DNA of 64,000 bases from Sciurus carolinensis (GCF_902686445.1 NC_062219.1:114081160-114145159), one strand, 5' to 3'. Counted from the stretch's first letter, positions 1 to 14,261 are shown. A program made the numbers and translations. Notes: generated by a model not told the origin, from the letters alone.

Positions 1-132
1 TCCTGCCCCAGATTTCTAGGGGGCGCAGAGGAACCAGGTGCAGGGAGAAAGCGCAGGGAAACGCAATCATCATTCCCAGCCTCTGAGACCGGCAGACTGG
101 GGCAGTCACGGCCAGGCAGGTGCAAGCCACTA

Positions 133-187
133 TGCTGTCCTGGGACTAAATCCAAGGGTGCTCTACCACTGCGTGACACCCCCAGCC
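133..187 (-). repeat. ID-type SINE fragment
   Basis: A degenerate tRNA-Ala-derived ID body read on the minus strand, recognised by the CTCTACCACTG...CCCAGCCC order. Confidence 0.6.
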
Positions 188-241
188 CTTTAAATCTATT
201 TTTTTTTTTTAATAACTAAGTTTTCTTTCTTTTCTCCCTAT

Positions 242-418
242 GTGGTACTGGGAACTGGGTGCAGGAGTACTTTACCACCGAGTTACATCCCCAGCTCTTT
301 ATTTTTTATTTTGAGACCGGGTCTCACTGAATTACTGAGGCTGGCCTGGGACCTGCAATCCTCCTGCCTTAGCCTCCCGAGTAGGTGGGATTACAGGTGT
401 GTGCCACTGTGCTCAGCC
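242..418 (-). repeat. Composite squirrel SINE (ID plus B1-like), STRID type
   Basis: The reverse ID half (GGTACTGGGAACTGG...ATCCCCAGC) is followed by a reverse B1-like half ending in GGGATTACAGGTGTGTGCCACTG. Confidence 0.8.
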
Positions 419-1574
419 TGAACCCGCGCTTCAGCAGGACAGGTCTTCTGATGGGGCTGCCACTCGTCCCACTCTGGGCCCTGTGTGCACAGCACTCCCA
501 AGCCCTGGCAGAGGGACTGGCACATAGTAGGCACTAAGTGTTTGCTCCTCTGAGCTGAAATACCTTCCCCAGCAGACCAGAGGCCCCTCTGAAGGGCCGG
601 GGAGAGAGGGAGAGAGAGGTGTGGGCCAACACAGTCAAGGAGTGGCATGCAAGGACTTGTTCTCAGCAGGACAGGTGAGTTCCCCAGGGGACAGCCCTGC
701 CCAGGCTCTGCCCCGCCTGCAGGGTGGGGAAGGAGTTGCTTCCCTTCCCAATCCCAGCAGGGCCACAACTCAGCATCCAGCCACCCCCAAACCATGGCTG
801 AGGAAATCCCCAGGCACAGGGAGGCTCACCGCAGGGAGGTGCAGCGAGTCCAGGGACAGCAGGAAGTGCCACTGCCCCCACCTCTTTTTATGTCCCCCAT
901 AAAACTAGTGGCTGGGATCTTACCTGGGCTTACTCCCTTACCCCAGTCCACCTTTGTCCAGGGGTAACAACCTGACCTAGTTTTTTGACGTGGACAAACC
1001 ATGTGAATGGGGACCCAGGGACTGATAAGGCAGCGGGGGATGTGCACATGAGCCTGGGGCAGCTTCCTGGTTTGTTTTAAACCCCACTTCTACCTTTGAG
1101 TATATCAGAGAAGTCTGGTGGCCTTAAGTGGCAGGGCAGGGGTTCTAGTCCATGTCTGAAGTCCATGGAGTCCAGTTTTCCACACTGCCTGCCCCAACCT
1201 GGAGCAGGCCTGGGCCATCTTGGGGCTGAAGGGGCCACTATGACTGAGATTCCAAAGGTGAGCTGCCCTTTTTGTAGCTGTATCCCAGCAGAACTCTCTG
1301 GAAGCCAGGCTGCTGGGGTGTCATGACCCACACCCCAAGGAGATCTAAGCTTGGGGTCAGACAATGGCACATAGCCATCCCCCTTGCAGAACCTGATCCT
1401 GAGTCTGCAGGTGGCTTCTCAGAGAACTTGGGTCTTACTATCAAAGACCTGGGTTGCAAAAGGCTCGGCCAGCAGTGTCTAATGCTGAGTAGGTACCACA
1501 GGCTGTCCTTTCATTCCTCCTCCCACAGGGACATCCGGCAATGAGAGGCATTATGTAGTGATGAGCTCCCAGCC

Positions 1575-1860
1575 CTGAATAGAGTCCAGTAATCTAGGCT
1601 CTTATCTCTGCTATTTCCTGTTCTTTGAAGTCACCTGGCCTCAGTTTCCCCATCTGTTTACTGGGGTTGGATATCTGCCCTCCCCACCCCACAGCTGCAC
1701 AGAGGATGCTGTGACCGAGCAGGTGCAGTTACTTGGCTAAGCCCTTTATGTGGCTCATCTCCATGAATCTCCACAACAACCCTGTGAGGAGGGCACCATT
1801 GTCTTTGGCCTGAAGAGGTTAAATAGCCTGCCCTGCTCTGAAAGGGATAACAGAGGGAAG
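1575..1860. repeat. MIR fragments, forward then reverse
   Basis: A forward MIR core (TGGCCTCAGTTTCCCCATCT, near 1,635) is followed by a reverse piece (CTGAAGAGGTTAAATAGCCT, near 1,811). Confidence 0.6.
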
Positions 1861-2768
1861 GGTCACTGAAGACCAAAGCACCAGGCTTGTCACATAAAGA
1901 ACAAGCTAGAGGAGAAGGACATGTTCCATAGCAAGAGAGACTGAGGCCAGACACACCGCCAGGATCTTTCCAGGTACTGGGACCATGAGTCACTGACAGT
2001 AGCACGCAGGAAAGGATGTGACCTTTCTCCCTTGGGCTTTCCTCCTTGGAGGCAGAATGGAAGCGATGTCCTTGGAAGGCCTCCTGGCCTCCTGGCCATC
2101 CCTGCCAATTGGCTGTGTGCTGGCTGCACAGGCTGCTCTGGAGAGCTGGACTGCCTTGTACGTACTTGTCCCAGGAAGCCCAATGGACCCAGGAAGGGTC
2201 AGTGGGATGGCAGAACCTAACCACCTCCCACCTGCCCCTTGGGATTCTGAGACTGGAGCGGGAACTCCCCTGGCATCCCTGTGGGCCTCCTAGACTGGGA
2301 TGTGTCGGAATAGGCATCTGTCAGCTAGTAAGTTGGGCAAGGCCTGCAAGTCCCCATCTGGAGAGCGGCCAGGGCAGCTAAATGCTTACTGAAGCCCTGG
2401 CAGGGGGAGCCAGCCTGATGCCGGCAGCTGATCCAGCCCCACCCCTAGCAGCGCTCAGGCCCCAGCCCGCTACCCACCATGAGTACAGGATAACCTGACC
2501 AGAAAGATCTGGGACAGTGCCTGACAGAGGAAGCTCCTTTGGGGGCTAAGGGTTGGAGTGGATGCAATTTGGGACCAGGGTAGATGCAATTTGGTGTCGG
2601 AGTGAAGGATCCAAATTCCACTTCTTAAGTGTGGGGTCTGGGGATCTCAGGTGAATGAGGAGCAATGTAGAGAGCAGGCTGGGGCATGGTGTGGGTTATC
2701 TCCCTTCAGTCCTTAGCCTTATTCTGCACTGGAGCTGCAGCAAAATAGTGATGGGATATTAAGAAATC

Positions 2769-2972
2769 CAGGTTGGGAACAGTAGCACAAGCTTGTAATC
2801 CCAGTTAGTCAGGAGGCTGAAGCAGAAGGATGGCAAGTTGGAGGCCAGCCTCAATAATGTACCAAAATCCTGTCTCAAAATAGAAAATAAAAAGAGCTGG
2901 GGATGTAGCTCAGTGGTCAAGTGCCCCTGGATTCAATCCCCAGGACCAAAAAGAAAACAAAAACAAAAACAG
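2769..2972 (+). repeat. Composite squirrel SINE, STRID type
   Basis: A B1-like left half with TGTAATCCCAG and AGGAGGCTGA is followed by CTGGGGATGTAGCTCAGTGG (ID half) and an A-rich tail. Confidence 0.85.
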
Positions 2973-3599
2973 AAGAACCTTCAGATATGCCAGATGGGGA
3001 GCAGCAAAGCCAAGGGACCTGGTCCTGGCCACAGCCATCCCCACCCTACCTTCCAGGTACCCGCACTGCTCTGTGGTCCACACTTCCCTGCCTGAGGTCC
3101 AGACCTGGCCACACCAGGCAACCTCCCTAGGCTGCAGCAGGAGCCCTAATGTGGTGGCTCCTCTGTGCCTGACTCTAGTGAACCTGGCTGGGAGGGGTGT
3201 GGGCAGGTAACCCCGCTGGGGAACTGAGTGGCAGCCTGAGGAGCCTGGCCACCATCAACCTCTCCTATGACCCACTTTGCTCAAGTTTCAAATCTACAAC
3301 ATGCACTTTCCTGCCCAGCCCTGGCTCTGGCCTCTCCCCACCAGTCTGCAACTCATAGAAAAGCCATTTCTAGTCCCTACTTGGGGACAGAGACCCCACC
3401 TCCTTGGAGACTGTGAACTTAGGGTGGGGATGTTGGGTATCCAGAGAGCTCAGCATAAGGCGCTCTAGGGGAATCAGACACAGTGCTGAGGGCAGCCACT
3501 CCCTGAGACCCAGAAAACCACCGGTCCCAGCTTCTGGACCTGGTGCTACTGGTGCTCTTACTGGGCTAAGCATGTGGCATCGCAACTTGGGGACTGAAA

Positions 3600-3745
3600 G
3601 GGTGAGTTCTGGGACTAATAGTCTGAGTTCAAGTCCAGGCTCTGCCCCTTCTTAGTGGTGTGATTTTACATGATTTAGTTAGTGTTTCTGGGCCTCAGCT
3701 TCCTCGTCTGCAAGGTGGTCCTAGTAAGTTATTTCCTCTGAGTTA
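3600..3745 (+). repeat. MIR fragment
   Basis: GAGTTCAAGTCCAGGCTCTG and GGCCTCAGCTTCCTCGTCTG are the MIR core order. Confidence 0.7.
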
Positions 3746-4603
3746 TTTCAAATCTCCTACCCCAATACCCAGCCAGGAAGTTCTTCCTGATGTCTGACTT
3801 CAGTCCCTCTACCACCAGGCTCATTCCCTCTTGCCTCAGGTCTGCAGGCCCCTTGTTGGTTTGGGGGAACACTCCTGTTCCACAGCCTAACCCTCACTGC
3901 TGGAGGAAGAAGGTCTTAAGTGTGGGGAGAATTCAGAAGAGCAGCAGAAGGCCACTGCAGTGCATGAGGTGTATATAGGAGGCCCACCCAGTCCTGATAC
4001 CCCTGGGGGTAAGGACCTTCTTTCTTCCCCTTGGCTGCTCTTCCAGACTCTGTCCCCACCCCCACTTGGCCACACCCATCTCTGTCCAGCCCCTTTGCAG
4101 TGAGGGCTGTCCTGCAGGTTCCAGATTATTCAAAGAGGCTACAGGACTGCTAAGGCGGCACAGCTGCCCAGCACTTGAGCTTCTTCAAAGCGGTTCCCAA
4201 ACACTGTTTTTCATAAATCCAGATGATTTGCCAGAGCACCGGAATCTCCCCAGGACCAAGGCCAGTCCCGGGTACCTCTGAGAGCATCGCGGCCACCCCT
4301 CTAACCCCCAGCCCTCTGACTCCACAGCACGGGCTGGGGGCTCAGGATCCGCTTGGCTTGCGGGCATCACGCTTGCCCTTCCTCCCTTAGATAAACTTCC
4401 TTTCAAAGCCCTGCCTAATCCTCTCCCCAGTCCCCAGCCCCTGCTGCTGGGGAGGGGGAGGGAGTGCTGCCCGAGTGGTGACCCATCCAGGACTCAGACG
4501 AGTCTCCAAAGTTCTTTGTGACAAAAAAGTAAACAGAAGGCCTGGCTCCCTGGCCCTCAGGCCCCCAGATCCCCCTCCCCCAGCCAGCCAGCCAGATGGG
4601 CCA

Positions 4604-5437
<834 letters not shown>

Positions 5438-5569
5438 CTAAGCAGACTCACTCAGGGACCAGTGAGATTCTGTTGGGCTCAATGGGGACAGCAAATGGAA
5501 GGGTCAGTGGTCAAAAAGGACTCCAGGGGAAAGTGCAGGGGGTGGACTCAGGGCATTAATAACAGGTAC

Positions 5570-5765
5570 TTTCTGTTCAGCATCTGCCATGTGTCGAGCT
5601 CTTTATAGGCAAGATCTGAATCTTCCATCATAAGGCTGTGAAGTAGGGATTATCAGCCCCATTTTGCAGATGAGGAAATTGAGTCTCTAGAAGGTTAAGT
5701 AATATGGCCAAGATCATATAGCCTGGTGGTATCAGAAACGGGTGTGAGCCCACGAAGCCTGGCTC
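5570..5765 (-). repeat. MIR element
   Basis: CCCATTTTGCAGATGAGGAA and GGTTAAGTAATATGGCCAAG are reverse MIR core. It lies about 320 bases before exon 3. Confidence 0.78.
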
Positions 5766-6017
5766 TAAGGTCATCTGCCTTATTGGGGCGAGGGATCAGT
5801 GTGGGTACCATGGGAGCGGCAGTCACCGGGGAGTGAGGTTGCATAGGGGAGGGGATGAAGGCAGAGCCTAGCGGTCGGGGCACAGGGTCTGCCGAATCCA
5901 AGGAGAGTGGGTACAAGGCCTGGCACTGGCAGAATTAGACCGAGTCTTGAAGGCCACCCCTGAATGATGAGCAGGGTGCATGAGCATCTGGGCTTGGAGG
6001 CCACAGTGCATGAGCCC

Positions 6018-6076
6018 GAGGGGTCCAAGGAGTGGAAAGGGTGTCGGGTGAGGGGTCCCAGGAGTGGAAAGGGTGT
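6018..6076 (+). repeat. Two-copy tandem duplication
   Basis: A 27-base unit beginning GAGGGGTCCAAGGAGTGG occurs at 6,018-6,044 and, with one mismatch, at 6,050-6,076. Confidence 0.85.
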
Positions 6077-6314
6077 GGTGTTCATGGAGGAGCAGGTCAG
6101 TGTGACATCAAGGAGTCAGGGACCTGGGAGCTGCCCAGTGAGAAGTCTAGCAGGACAGTGAGGTGTCAGGAGGCCCAGAAAATTCTCCAGAAGGTCAGCC
6201 AAGCCTTCTACACATCAATCTGGGTCATTGGGGTTGTGGGGACCTGTGTGCCTCCAGGTTCCTCGAAGACCTGCTCAGGAGCCAGAGCAGTGTGTCCAGG
6301 CCCCTGAGGCCCGC

Positions 6315-6495
6315 AGGTTTTGGCACAAGGCAGACCTGGGCTCGAATCCTGACTGCACCACTTACCAGTTGTGACCTTGAGCAGGTCATTCTGTCTCTCG
6401 GCACTTCCATTCCCTTATCTGCAAAACTGGGACACTAGCTACTTCTGAACGACGGGGGGGATTAAAGGAGCAGTGCTGGCACCTTGTTGGCATTC
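6315..6495 (+). repeat. MIR element
   Basis: CTCGAATCCTGACTGCACCA, GTGACCTTGAGCAGGTCATT and CCCTTATCTGCAAAACTGGG are in MIR order. Confidence 0.78.
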
Positions 6496-8639
6496 GGGAG
6501 GTGTCCAGGCTTCCCTCCGGGCTGCTCCCAGAGGTGCTCTACCTGCCTCCCCCAGCGCAGCCTGGCATCGTGTGACTTGTTAAAGGAACAATGCCCGCCC
6601 GCCTGCCCTCACATCTGTGACCACACCAGTGTTTCTCCTCACATGCACGGCCATTCACCTACCCTCCCTCAATCACCTTCAGAGCAAAACCTTTCCAGTG
6701 GAAGTGTGGTCCACCCTCACCTCCCAACCAACACCCCAGCATGGCTGCGCAGCCACAGCAGAAATCCCCACCTTGGCCCTTCCCTCCCCACGTTCACAGT
6801 CCGCCTCCAGGGTGCTCGGGTTGAGTTGCCTGAGGATGGTCCCTAAATGCACCCTGGCATCTACATGGGACCATAAGTCTCCTCAGCAGTCTCCAGGGCC
6901 CCTTCGTGGCCTCAACACCCAGAGAAACTCCTGGGCTTTCAGAGGAAGGCAGGAAAGCAGAAATCTGACTGGCGTCTAAAGGCTCTGGGAACCCGTGGGA
7001 AGTAGACACCTTGCCGGGTGAGGAGAGGCAAGGAGGTGGCCAGGTGATCACCAGGAAGGAGTCACAGATGTAAAAAGCTGGCTTTTACTGACTTCTTCCA
7101 GGACTAATGACAAATGTCCTTTGTCATCTAAAGGTGGAGTTAGCATGGAGGGGGCCCTGGGGTCAGAGGCCAGGGGGCAAGGTAGTGGGAGAAGTCTACC
7201 AGCCCAGGTAACCCAAAGGGGACACTGGTCAGGGCCAGAAGATGAAGCACCTCCTCTACTGAGAATGGTAGAGGAGGGGTTCTAGGGGACTTTGTGGGGG
7301 AGAGCCCCGCTCAGTGTCCTGGGGTGGGGGAGTGGTCAGAAGAGTTGCATTCACTCCTCACTGATCCCCTGGAGCATGAAATTACAAGATTTACAAGAAA
7401 GAAATGACAGGGTCTTGAAATCTCATTCTGGGAGGCTCCGCCCCACCCCTCGCCCTGGAAGCCCCTAGACGAGGCCCAAGCTTCCCCCTCTACCTGGCTG
7501 TCAGTTCCTTCTCCCAGTCTGCCCTCCTTCAATCACATCTAACTTATGAAGTACCTAGGGGCCATGCCAGGTGGGAGGGATACAGAGAAACAGGTGTGTG
7601 GTTGGTCCCAAGGGCCTCCAGTGCTGTGATGAGGACTCTGCAGATACCAGTGTGGGCAGCCTGAGGGGCGCTGAGACCTCCTCTGCTGGGGAGGCCTCCT
7701 AGAGGAGGCGGGGCCACCAGAAGGGCCAGTTCGCTAAGTAGACAAGGAGTGTTCCCATACATGGCCACACCGCACAGAGGTGAGCAAAGAGGGAAAGAGG
7801 GGGTCTTGAAACAATCCTGAGGGCAGGCAGAGTAGCTGAGCGGTGCTGGTAGCAGCAGGAGACTGGAGAAGACCTGGGCCCCAGGTCCTGGCTCCCACCT
7901 CACCCATGCATTTCTCATTCTTTCTTCACTCACATTCACAGTCACCCACCAGGTGCAGACCTGGGCCTGGGGGAAACAGGGAGCCCATGGTGCTGTTTGA
8001 GAGAGCACTTCATATAATAAGCCTATAGCCCAGCCCTGACTAGATGGTACTAGGTCCCACCTAAGGACCATGCTGCCTGTGCCAAGTGGTGGGAGTGTTG
8101 GGCAGATTCCGGGCTTGGGCTAAGCACCCCTCCTCAGACGGCCTCCTCACCCACTGCTCAGTGCCCTTTAAGTGCTGCTTCAGGTTCTACTTCCATGGCC
8201 TCACCATCCATACACCCAGATCCCCAGCCAAGAACAGTGCTTGGGAGCCTGGGGTCCCTCTGGCCTAGGATGCCCTCCCTACTTTAGAGTGGTCACCCTG
8301 GGGATGATGTACATCGAGACTTTCCAAAGCCCAATCTGAATCACACCCAACAGCGGAAGGCACCAGGGCCAGTGTCCACACTGTCACTGGGGCCTGATAA
8401 AATCACTGGACTGCCTACAACAGGTCCTGACTCAACATATCCAACCCCAACTTCTTTGATATGCCAACCAGAGTGGAGCCTCCTTAAAAGTGTGGATGTT
8501 TTCAAATGTAGCTGTGAGCCCCGCAGCTGCCAGTCCACGGCAGACAAGCAATACCTATCAGTAAGATTCGTTTTAGTCCAGGCTGAACACAGGAGGCAAG
8601 CACAGGCTGACCCCAAGTTCGAGAGCTAACAGCTACACA

Positions 8640-8775
8640 TTGCCTTGCAGTTTTCAAAGTTTTTCTACTAGCATTTAACAGAAGCTTCACAGCATGAATC
8701 AGGCAGAGTAGATGTCACTGTTCCATTTTATGGACAAGGAAACTGAGGCCCAAGGTCCCAAGAGTAGACGTTGTA
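8640..8775 (-). repeat. MIR fragment
   Basis: CCATTTTATGGACAAGGAAA followed by CTGAGGCCCAAGG is reverse MIR core. Confidence 0.65.
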
Positions 8776-9239
8776 AGAATCCATATACTTCTGACTGCCC
8801 AAGCTACCACGTCATCCCCACTGAGGGGCCTCGAGACCCTACACAGTCAGTGAGGCCTTTGCATCTGCTCTGCCCCAGTCTTGTGCATTCTCTGGTGTGG
8901 AGGGGAGGTGACGCTCTCTAGGTCAAGATTCTCGAGGAATCCCCAGGAGCAAGGTGGGTTCAGTGTCCCTTTCCTGTAAACTAGAGGTGTCCAAACACAG
9001 TCCTGGTGGGAAAGGCACTTGGAAGCCCACACTTGGGACAAGCCACAGGGGACACTTGAGGAAGAAGGAAGGAAGGAGTGGAGGCTGAGGGCAGAATGGA
9101 AAACTAGCAGCCATTTGGCCCCTTAAACCTCATTTTCTTCCTTCGAGGCCTTGCATTGAAAATCACATTCCCAGGCCTACGGTTTGGGCGGACAAGGTCC
9201 ACTTTCCTCAAGGGAAGCAGCAGCATCTTTTCAGTGCAC

Positions 9240-9440
9240 AGACCCTGGTCCTGGCTCCGCATACACAGAGTGACCTTGGCGATGTCAGATCAGTTCTGTG
9301 AACCTGTTTCCTCTGCGAAACTGAGCTAACTCCACACTTATTTCACAGAGTTGCTGTGAAGAATACAGGGGACAATGTACATGGAGGGCTCAGCACAGCA
9401 CCTGGCACCCAGTGGGTCCTGGATGAACAGTAACTATTAT
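9240..9440 (+). repeat. MIR element
   Basis: GTGACCTTGGCGATGTCA, GTTTCCTCTGCGAAACTGAG and CAGCACCTGGCACCCAGTGG follow MIR order. Confidence 0.7.
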
Positions 9441-10749
9441 AACTCATTTTTCTTTTACCAGGCAGCTCCTGGTCATTTGCCCAGTACCACCCAGAAGGCC
9501 TTCTCACCAAATCCTCTTCCAGGGCCCCCACAGACTAGGAACAGTCTCCTTCATGAAGCTGCACTCTCCTACCCCCACCCCCATTTGCAAGTCATTAGCA
9601 GGATCTCTGCAATTAGGAACAAATGGCTTATGACGGATGGCATCTAGGCAGGGTGCTGGCATGGAGGGACCCGAGCTGTAGCTGGGAGGCAACAGGGGGG
9701 TGGCTATGAAAAGAAAGCCTGTCTTAGGGCAGTGGGGTCTCTCACCTCCAGGATGAGATGACACCCTCATTTCTGCAGCTGAAGATTTGAGTTGGGAGGT
9801 AGGGGGAAGTCTCCTTGTCCCCAAGGAAGTCAAGCCCAGGGCTGTTACCAGTCCTTTCACCAGGCTGGAGGTTGCCAGCTTCCTACTGGGCTCCCGCCTT
9901 ATTTTCTGTGTGTCTGAGAGTAGAGATGTGCTGACCAGGGAGACAAGCTAGGAGGGCTGTCACAGATTGCAGCCCTGGTGAGCTGCAGGTGCAGAGGGCA
10001 TCCAGGCGGGTGTCCTTCAAATTACTGGTCACGATCCAATGGTGGGTCATAACATCAATTTAGTGGGTCAGAAAATAGGAATGTTACACACACGCACATA
10101 CACACCTATTTATATTTATACTGATCTAGTTCACTTTATAAATGAGAACATGGAGATCCAGAGGGACGCAGTGGCAAAAGCAAAACCTGAATAGAAGACA
10201 GACTAGGCCTGAAGCTGGGCTCTGCCCAGGAAGAAGAGCCAGAAGCCAGGATTGTGGGGAGGGGCAGCAAAAATAAATCTCAAAAACTGTGTCTCTGGTA
10301 CATTTTGGCAAAATTGGAATTCAATCATATCTAAATTATTGTGAACCCAGGAAAGCCCATGGCCTCTGCCCCAGGATGGCTACTACCGAGAGACCAATAA
10401 TAATTCAAGGAGTTACTGCATCCCAGGAGGCACCTGCATGGTGTCACACCCAGGGGCTTACCTTCCAAGGCACTGGTGCAGATGCTAAACAAAGAGAAGA
10501 GCAACCCCTGGCCTCGTGGAGAGGGTGGTGGTGGGCTACCTCACGTGGGGCCTCTGAGGAGACCCTTGGCAACAGCAGGAGGCATCTGTCCATGGGAGCA
10601 GATTCGAGGTGGAATTCACAGACAGGACAAGGGCCCCAAGGTAGGAAAAACTTGGTGCATTATGAACGAAAAAGGCCAGCATGGCTGAGCAGAGAGTAGC
10701 CTGAAGCGAAGCCCCAGAAGTGTGTGAGGCCAGGTTCCACAGGGACAAT

Positions 10750-10752
10750 TTT

Positions 10753-10811
<59 letters not shown>

Positions 10812-10850
10812 TTCTTTATATAACACACACACACACACACACACACACAT
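10750..10850 (+). repeat. Compound (TA)n(AC)n microsatellite
   Basis: About 72 bases of TA repeats with two AATA interruptions are followed by about 13 AC units. The TA part is self-complementary. Confidence 0.95.
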
Positions 10851-11084
10851 TCTTTAGTTCCTTCTATACTTCAGGAAAAAAATCAGTGGAGGGTTTTGCG
10901 TAGAAAGTGATACAATCTTGGAGGGCAGCTACTTAGCCCACTTCAGTAAACAGCAGGAATCTAATAAGCACTACCTGATTTGAAATGAACACCCACCCTT
11001 TAAAATGCAACTCCCCAGCGACTAGAGGGTAGAGGGAAGGGGTGCAGGGAGAAGGGGTCAGAGGTCAGTGGCCACAACTGACCA

Positions 11085-11345
11085 GGGGAGATACAAGTTC
11101 TTGACCAGCCAGGTTTTGTCCTCCAGCAAAGAAACATAAAAATGAAATTACACAGAGAAGAGGGGGGCCAGGAGGGGTTGGGGAGAAGAGACCATAAAAC
11201 CCCCGAAGTGATTCTACACTTTTTTCCCTTGGAGAAAAAAAAAAAAAAAAAGCTTTTTGGAAAAGGCTGTAAATTTTTTTTACACCAACCTCGTAAAAAT
11301 GACATCGGCACATTCTCAAATTAGAACCATTAAAATGAAAACCAG
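11085..11345. promoter_or_regulatory. Possible conserved block, intron 2
   Basis: A repeat-free AT-rich stretch with an internal A-run at about 11,236-11,252 and T-run at about 11,273-11,280. Unlike a SINE tail, neither is attached to a SINE body. Motifs include AACCATTAAAATG near 11,325. Support is weak. Confidence 0.25.
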
Positions 11346-12207
11346 CAAGGCACAGACACAGACAGGCCCACGTGGGTGGGAGACACATGCAGGGTCCCCA
11401 GTGCCGGTTTCAGGACCCAGCCCTGCATCTATCTGGAAGGCGCCTCCTCTCCACGAGGAACTGGCTCTCTGGCCTCCGAAAGATGAGCGTTAGCAAATGA
11501 ACCACACAGTCCAGAAAAAGGACCACCATCCTTTGCAGGGCTCCTCCATCCTCTCCCTTCCTGGAGCTGCTGCTCCAAATGCTGGAGGGCTGTGGAGAGT
11601 GGTGACAGGTCCTCAGCAGCTTCCAGTGACAGCGCAGCCCATGCCCAACCCCAAACAGAAGACGCCAACTTCACAGCCCCTGAGAGGCAGGGCCAGGGGC
11701 TAGGGGTTTAGAAGGGACTAAGCTCACTCAATGGCAAGGAGTGAAGTCACAAAATAGAGGGGCGGTTGAGGGGTAGCAGCAGGCAGGGGCTTTCCTCCCT
11801 CTTAGAAATTCTTGGTAATGTCCCAGACACACAGCTTGCCCTATCTGTGGAGTTCTCTGGAAGCAGAAACAAGTCTAGGGCAAGGTCTGCTAAGTGAGCA
11901 CCCTAGACACTTCTGCAGGGGGCTCTAAGGTGGCATTCAGAGTACAAGCATGTAATTCTCTTCCTGAGGACCTCCTTAGGGCTTCTCAGAGTAAAGGCAC
12001 TCACTCCTCCAGGAGAAAAACCAGCTCAACTGCTGAGGGCTCCCAGCTGAGTCCTGCCCTGACAGGGTGGCCTGGGGTGTAACCCTTCGTGCTTCGATCC
12101 TCATATAAATCCCACACCCTCAGGAGAAACATTCACCCACCTTCCCTAAATTCTTCTTCATCCCCAAAATCCTTATCAGGAGGGACAAGAATTCTGGAAC
12201 AAAATGG

Positions 12208-12497
12208 CGTGAGGAGCTGGCATATGTCTGTAATCCCAGTTACTTGGGAGACTGAGGCAGGAGGATCACAAGTTCAAGGCCAGCCTGGACAACTTAGTGA
12301 GGCCCTGTCTCAAAATAAAAAAATAAAAAGGGCTGGGGATGGGACTCAATGGTAGAGCTCTTGCTTGGCATGTGCAAGGCCCTGGGTTCAATTCCCAATA
12401 CTGCAAAAATGGAGGGTGGACAGGGAAGCAGTTCAGTGGTAGAGTGTCCCCGGGTTCCATCCCCAGTACAAGGAAAGGAAAAAAAAAAAAAAAAAAA
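12208..12497 (+). repeat. Composite SINE followed by a second ID unit and poly(A)
   Basis: A B1-like half (TGTAATCCCAGTTACTTGGG) and an ID half are followed by a further degenerate ID copy (CAGTTCAGTGGTAGAGTGTC) and an 18-A tail, giving a two-ID array. Confidence 0.8.
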
Positions 12498-14261
12498 GCC
12501 ATTGGGAGAGGGAAGGAGGGAGAGGCAGATGGGCAGAGACCTCAGCAACCCAAGTGAGGAGGGAGGTAGGAAGCTCTCCTGCTGGGAGACTGGACTCCTA
12601 GTCCCAAGAAAGCAGGGACTGGGAGATCCCTCTTCCAGGCCCAGGCTCTTTCTTCTGCCTTTGTGGTTTAAATTCCTCCTGAGGCAAAAGATAGGGTGGC
12701 CTTTGGTGGAGTGACCCAGGAAGAATACAAGATGTGGTGGCGGTGGCAGAGGCGGGCGCTCTGTTCTGACACATCCTCCCTCAGTTCCGCCACCTCTCAC
12801 CTGCCCTGATCACACTGTTTCCAGGCTGAGGTGAAGTTTCTATGCATTTCCCAGCAGCTAGCATGAATGTGAACAGGTGTGAAGTCTCTAAGCACTCCCT
12901 CTGAGGAGCTCAGATCCCAACCCTCCCTCCATAACCCAGCACAGCAAGGGGCTCTGTCTCCAGGAGGACAAGAAGCCAGAAGGGGCAGGACCAGAGGCAG
13001 AACCTGGCACAGGAGGCTGGGAGTCCTGAAGAGAAAGTCCCAATGCCGGTCTAGGAGACTGCAGACAACTGTTGATAGCGTGTGCACTGTGGGGAGGGGC
13101 TGATTTCCCTCTGGAACCTCCCTTCCCACTGGATCCCCCTAAAGCAGCTTGAGCAGAGAAGACCAGATGGAGGAGGAAAGTCTCTTCCATTCTTCTTCTC
13201 CCCTCCCCCAACTCTCTGCCCCCCCATTTCTTTGGAGGGGGGGTGAGTTAAAAGCCCATTAATGTATAGAGCCCCCCAACCCTTTTGAATCTCCTCACAG
13301 GATGTGAACAGGGTGGGATTTGGCCCAGTTGCCATGGCAACTGCAGTGGGAGTTCCCAGACGCTAGGCAACCCTCCAGTGACCCTCTCTGACCTGTCACC
13401 CCCGCAACCCATGGACAATGGGAATGCGCTCTAGAGGCCCAGGCAGCCTTTCAGCCCAGCCGCCAGCAGCTCTGCCTGCCCCCACTGGGCCTGCCGGCTC
13501 AGCCCTCCCGGCCCCAAGTCCAGTTTTCCTCCACCAATGTGTCCTGACCAGTCCCTGAGACCTCCCCAGGTTCTCTGCCTGCCAAAATCTGGTGCATGCC
13601 TCTCCCAACCCTGACTGTCCCTGATCAGAGAGCCCAAAGGGCATTTGTGGGGTTCCTGGACTAGCCCCCCCAACACTGGGAGCATTTTCACATAGGTGAT
13701 ATCAGATTGATACAAATCATAAGGGTAACTTTTAAAGAAAAAAACATCATGGGGTAGAGGTGCAGAAAAGAGGGCCACAGGGTAGAAGGTATTTGCCTTG
13801 ATGAAAGAGGGGGTTATGTACCAGTATGTCCCTCCAGTCTAGGGTGCTCTGCATCTGCAACTGGGGATCCGTAACTCCTCAAGGCTATATGCTGAATGAC
13901 TGAAGGCTCCAAGGCCCACAGTCCTCTGGCACCACCTTCTCTGGGTAGTGGCTCTATGAGGGATTGAGTCTATAGACTGGTGAAAGTCCCAGGGACAGAG
14001 TGAAGGTCCTTTGGCTCTGTCACTCACCAATAAGGGGGCTGGGAATGCTGAAATGGGGCAGCTGGCCATGGACCCTCTCTGTAGGCAGACCTGGCCTGGC
14101 AGGCGGGCTGGGTCACCCCCCAGCCTCTGTTTAAATAAGCTCCCAGCCTGCTCGTTGCATGGAAACCAAGCGCCTGCTCTTGTTCTGAAGTGACGTGGCT
14201 GCCCTCTTTAGTGCTGTTTGTTTCAGCCTAAAGTCCTGTCACCAGCCTGACTTCTGACTCC

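Noticed and set aside
1658..2317. A 219-codon minus-strand open reading frame in FOXP4 intron 3
   Set aside because: It runs through MIR sequence, has no recognisable domain and no exon-like splice context.
12480..12497. Poly(A) run as a sign of a processed retrogene
   Set aside because: It is the tail of an ID element. There is no coding sequence upstream of it. The A-run at 11,236-11,252 likewise has no gene body.
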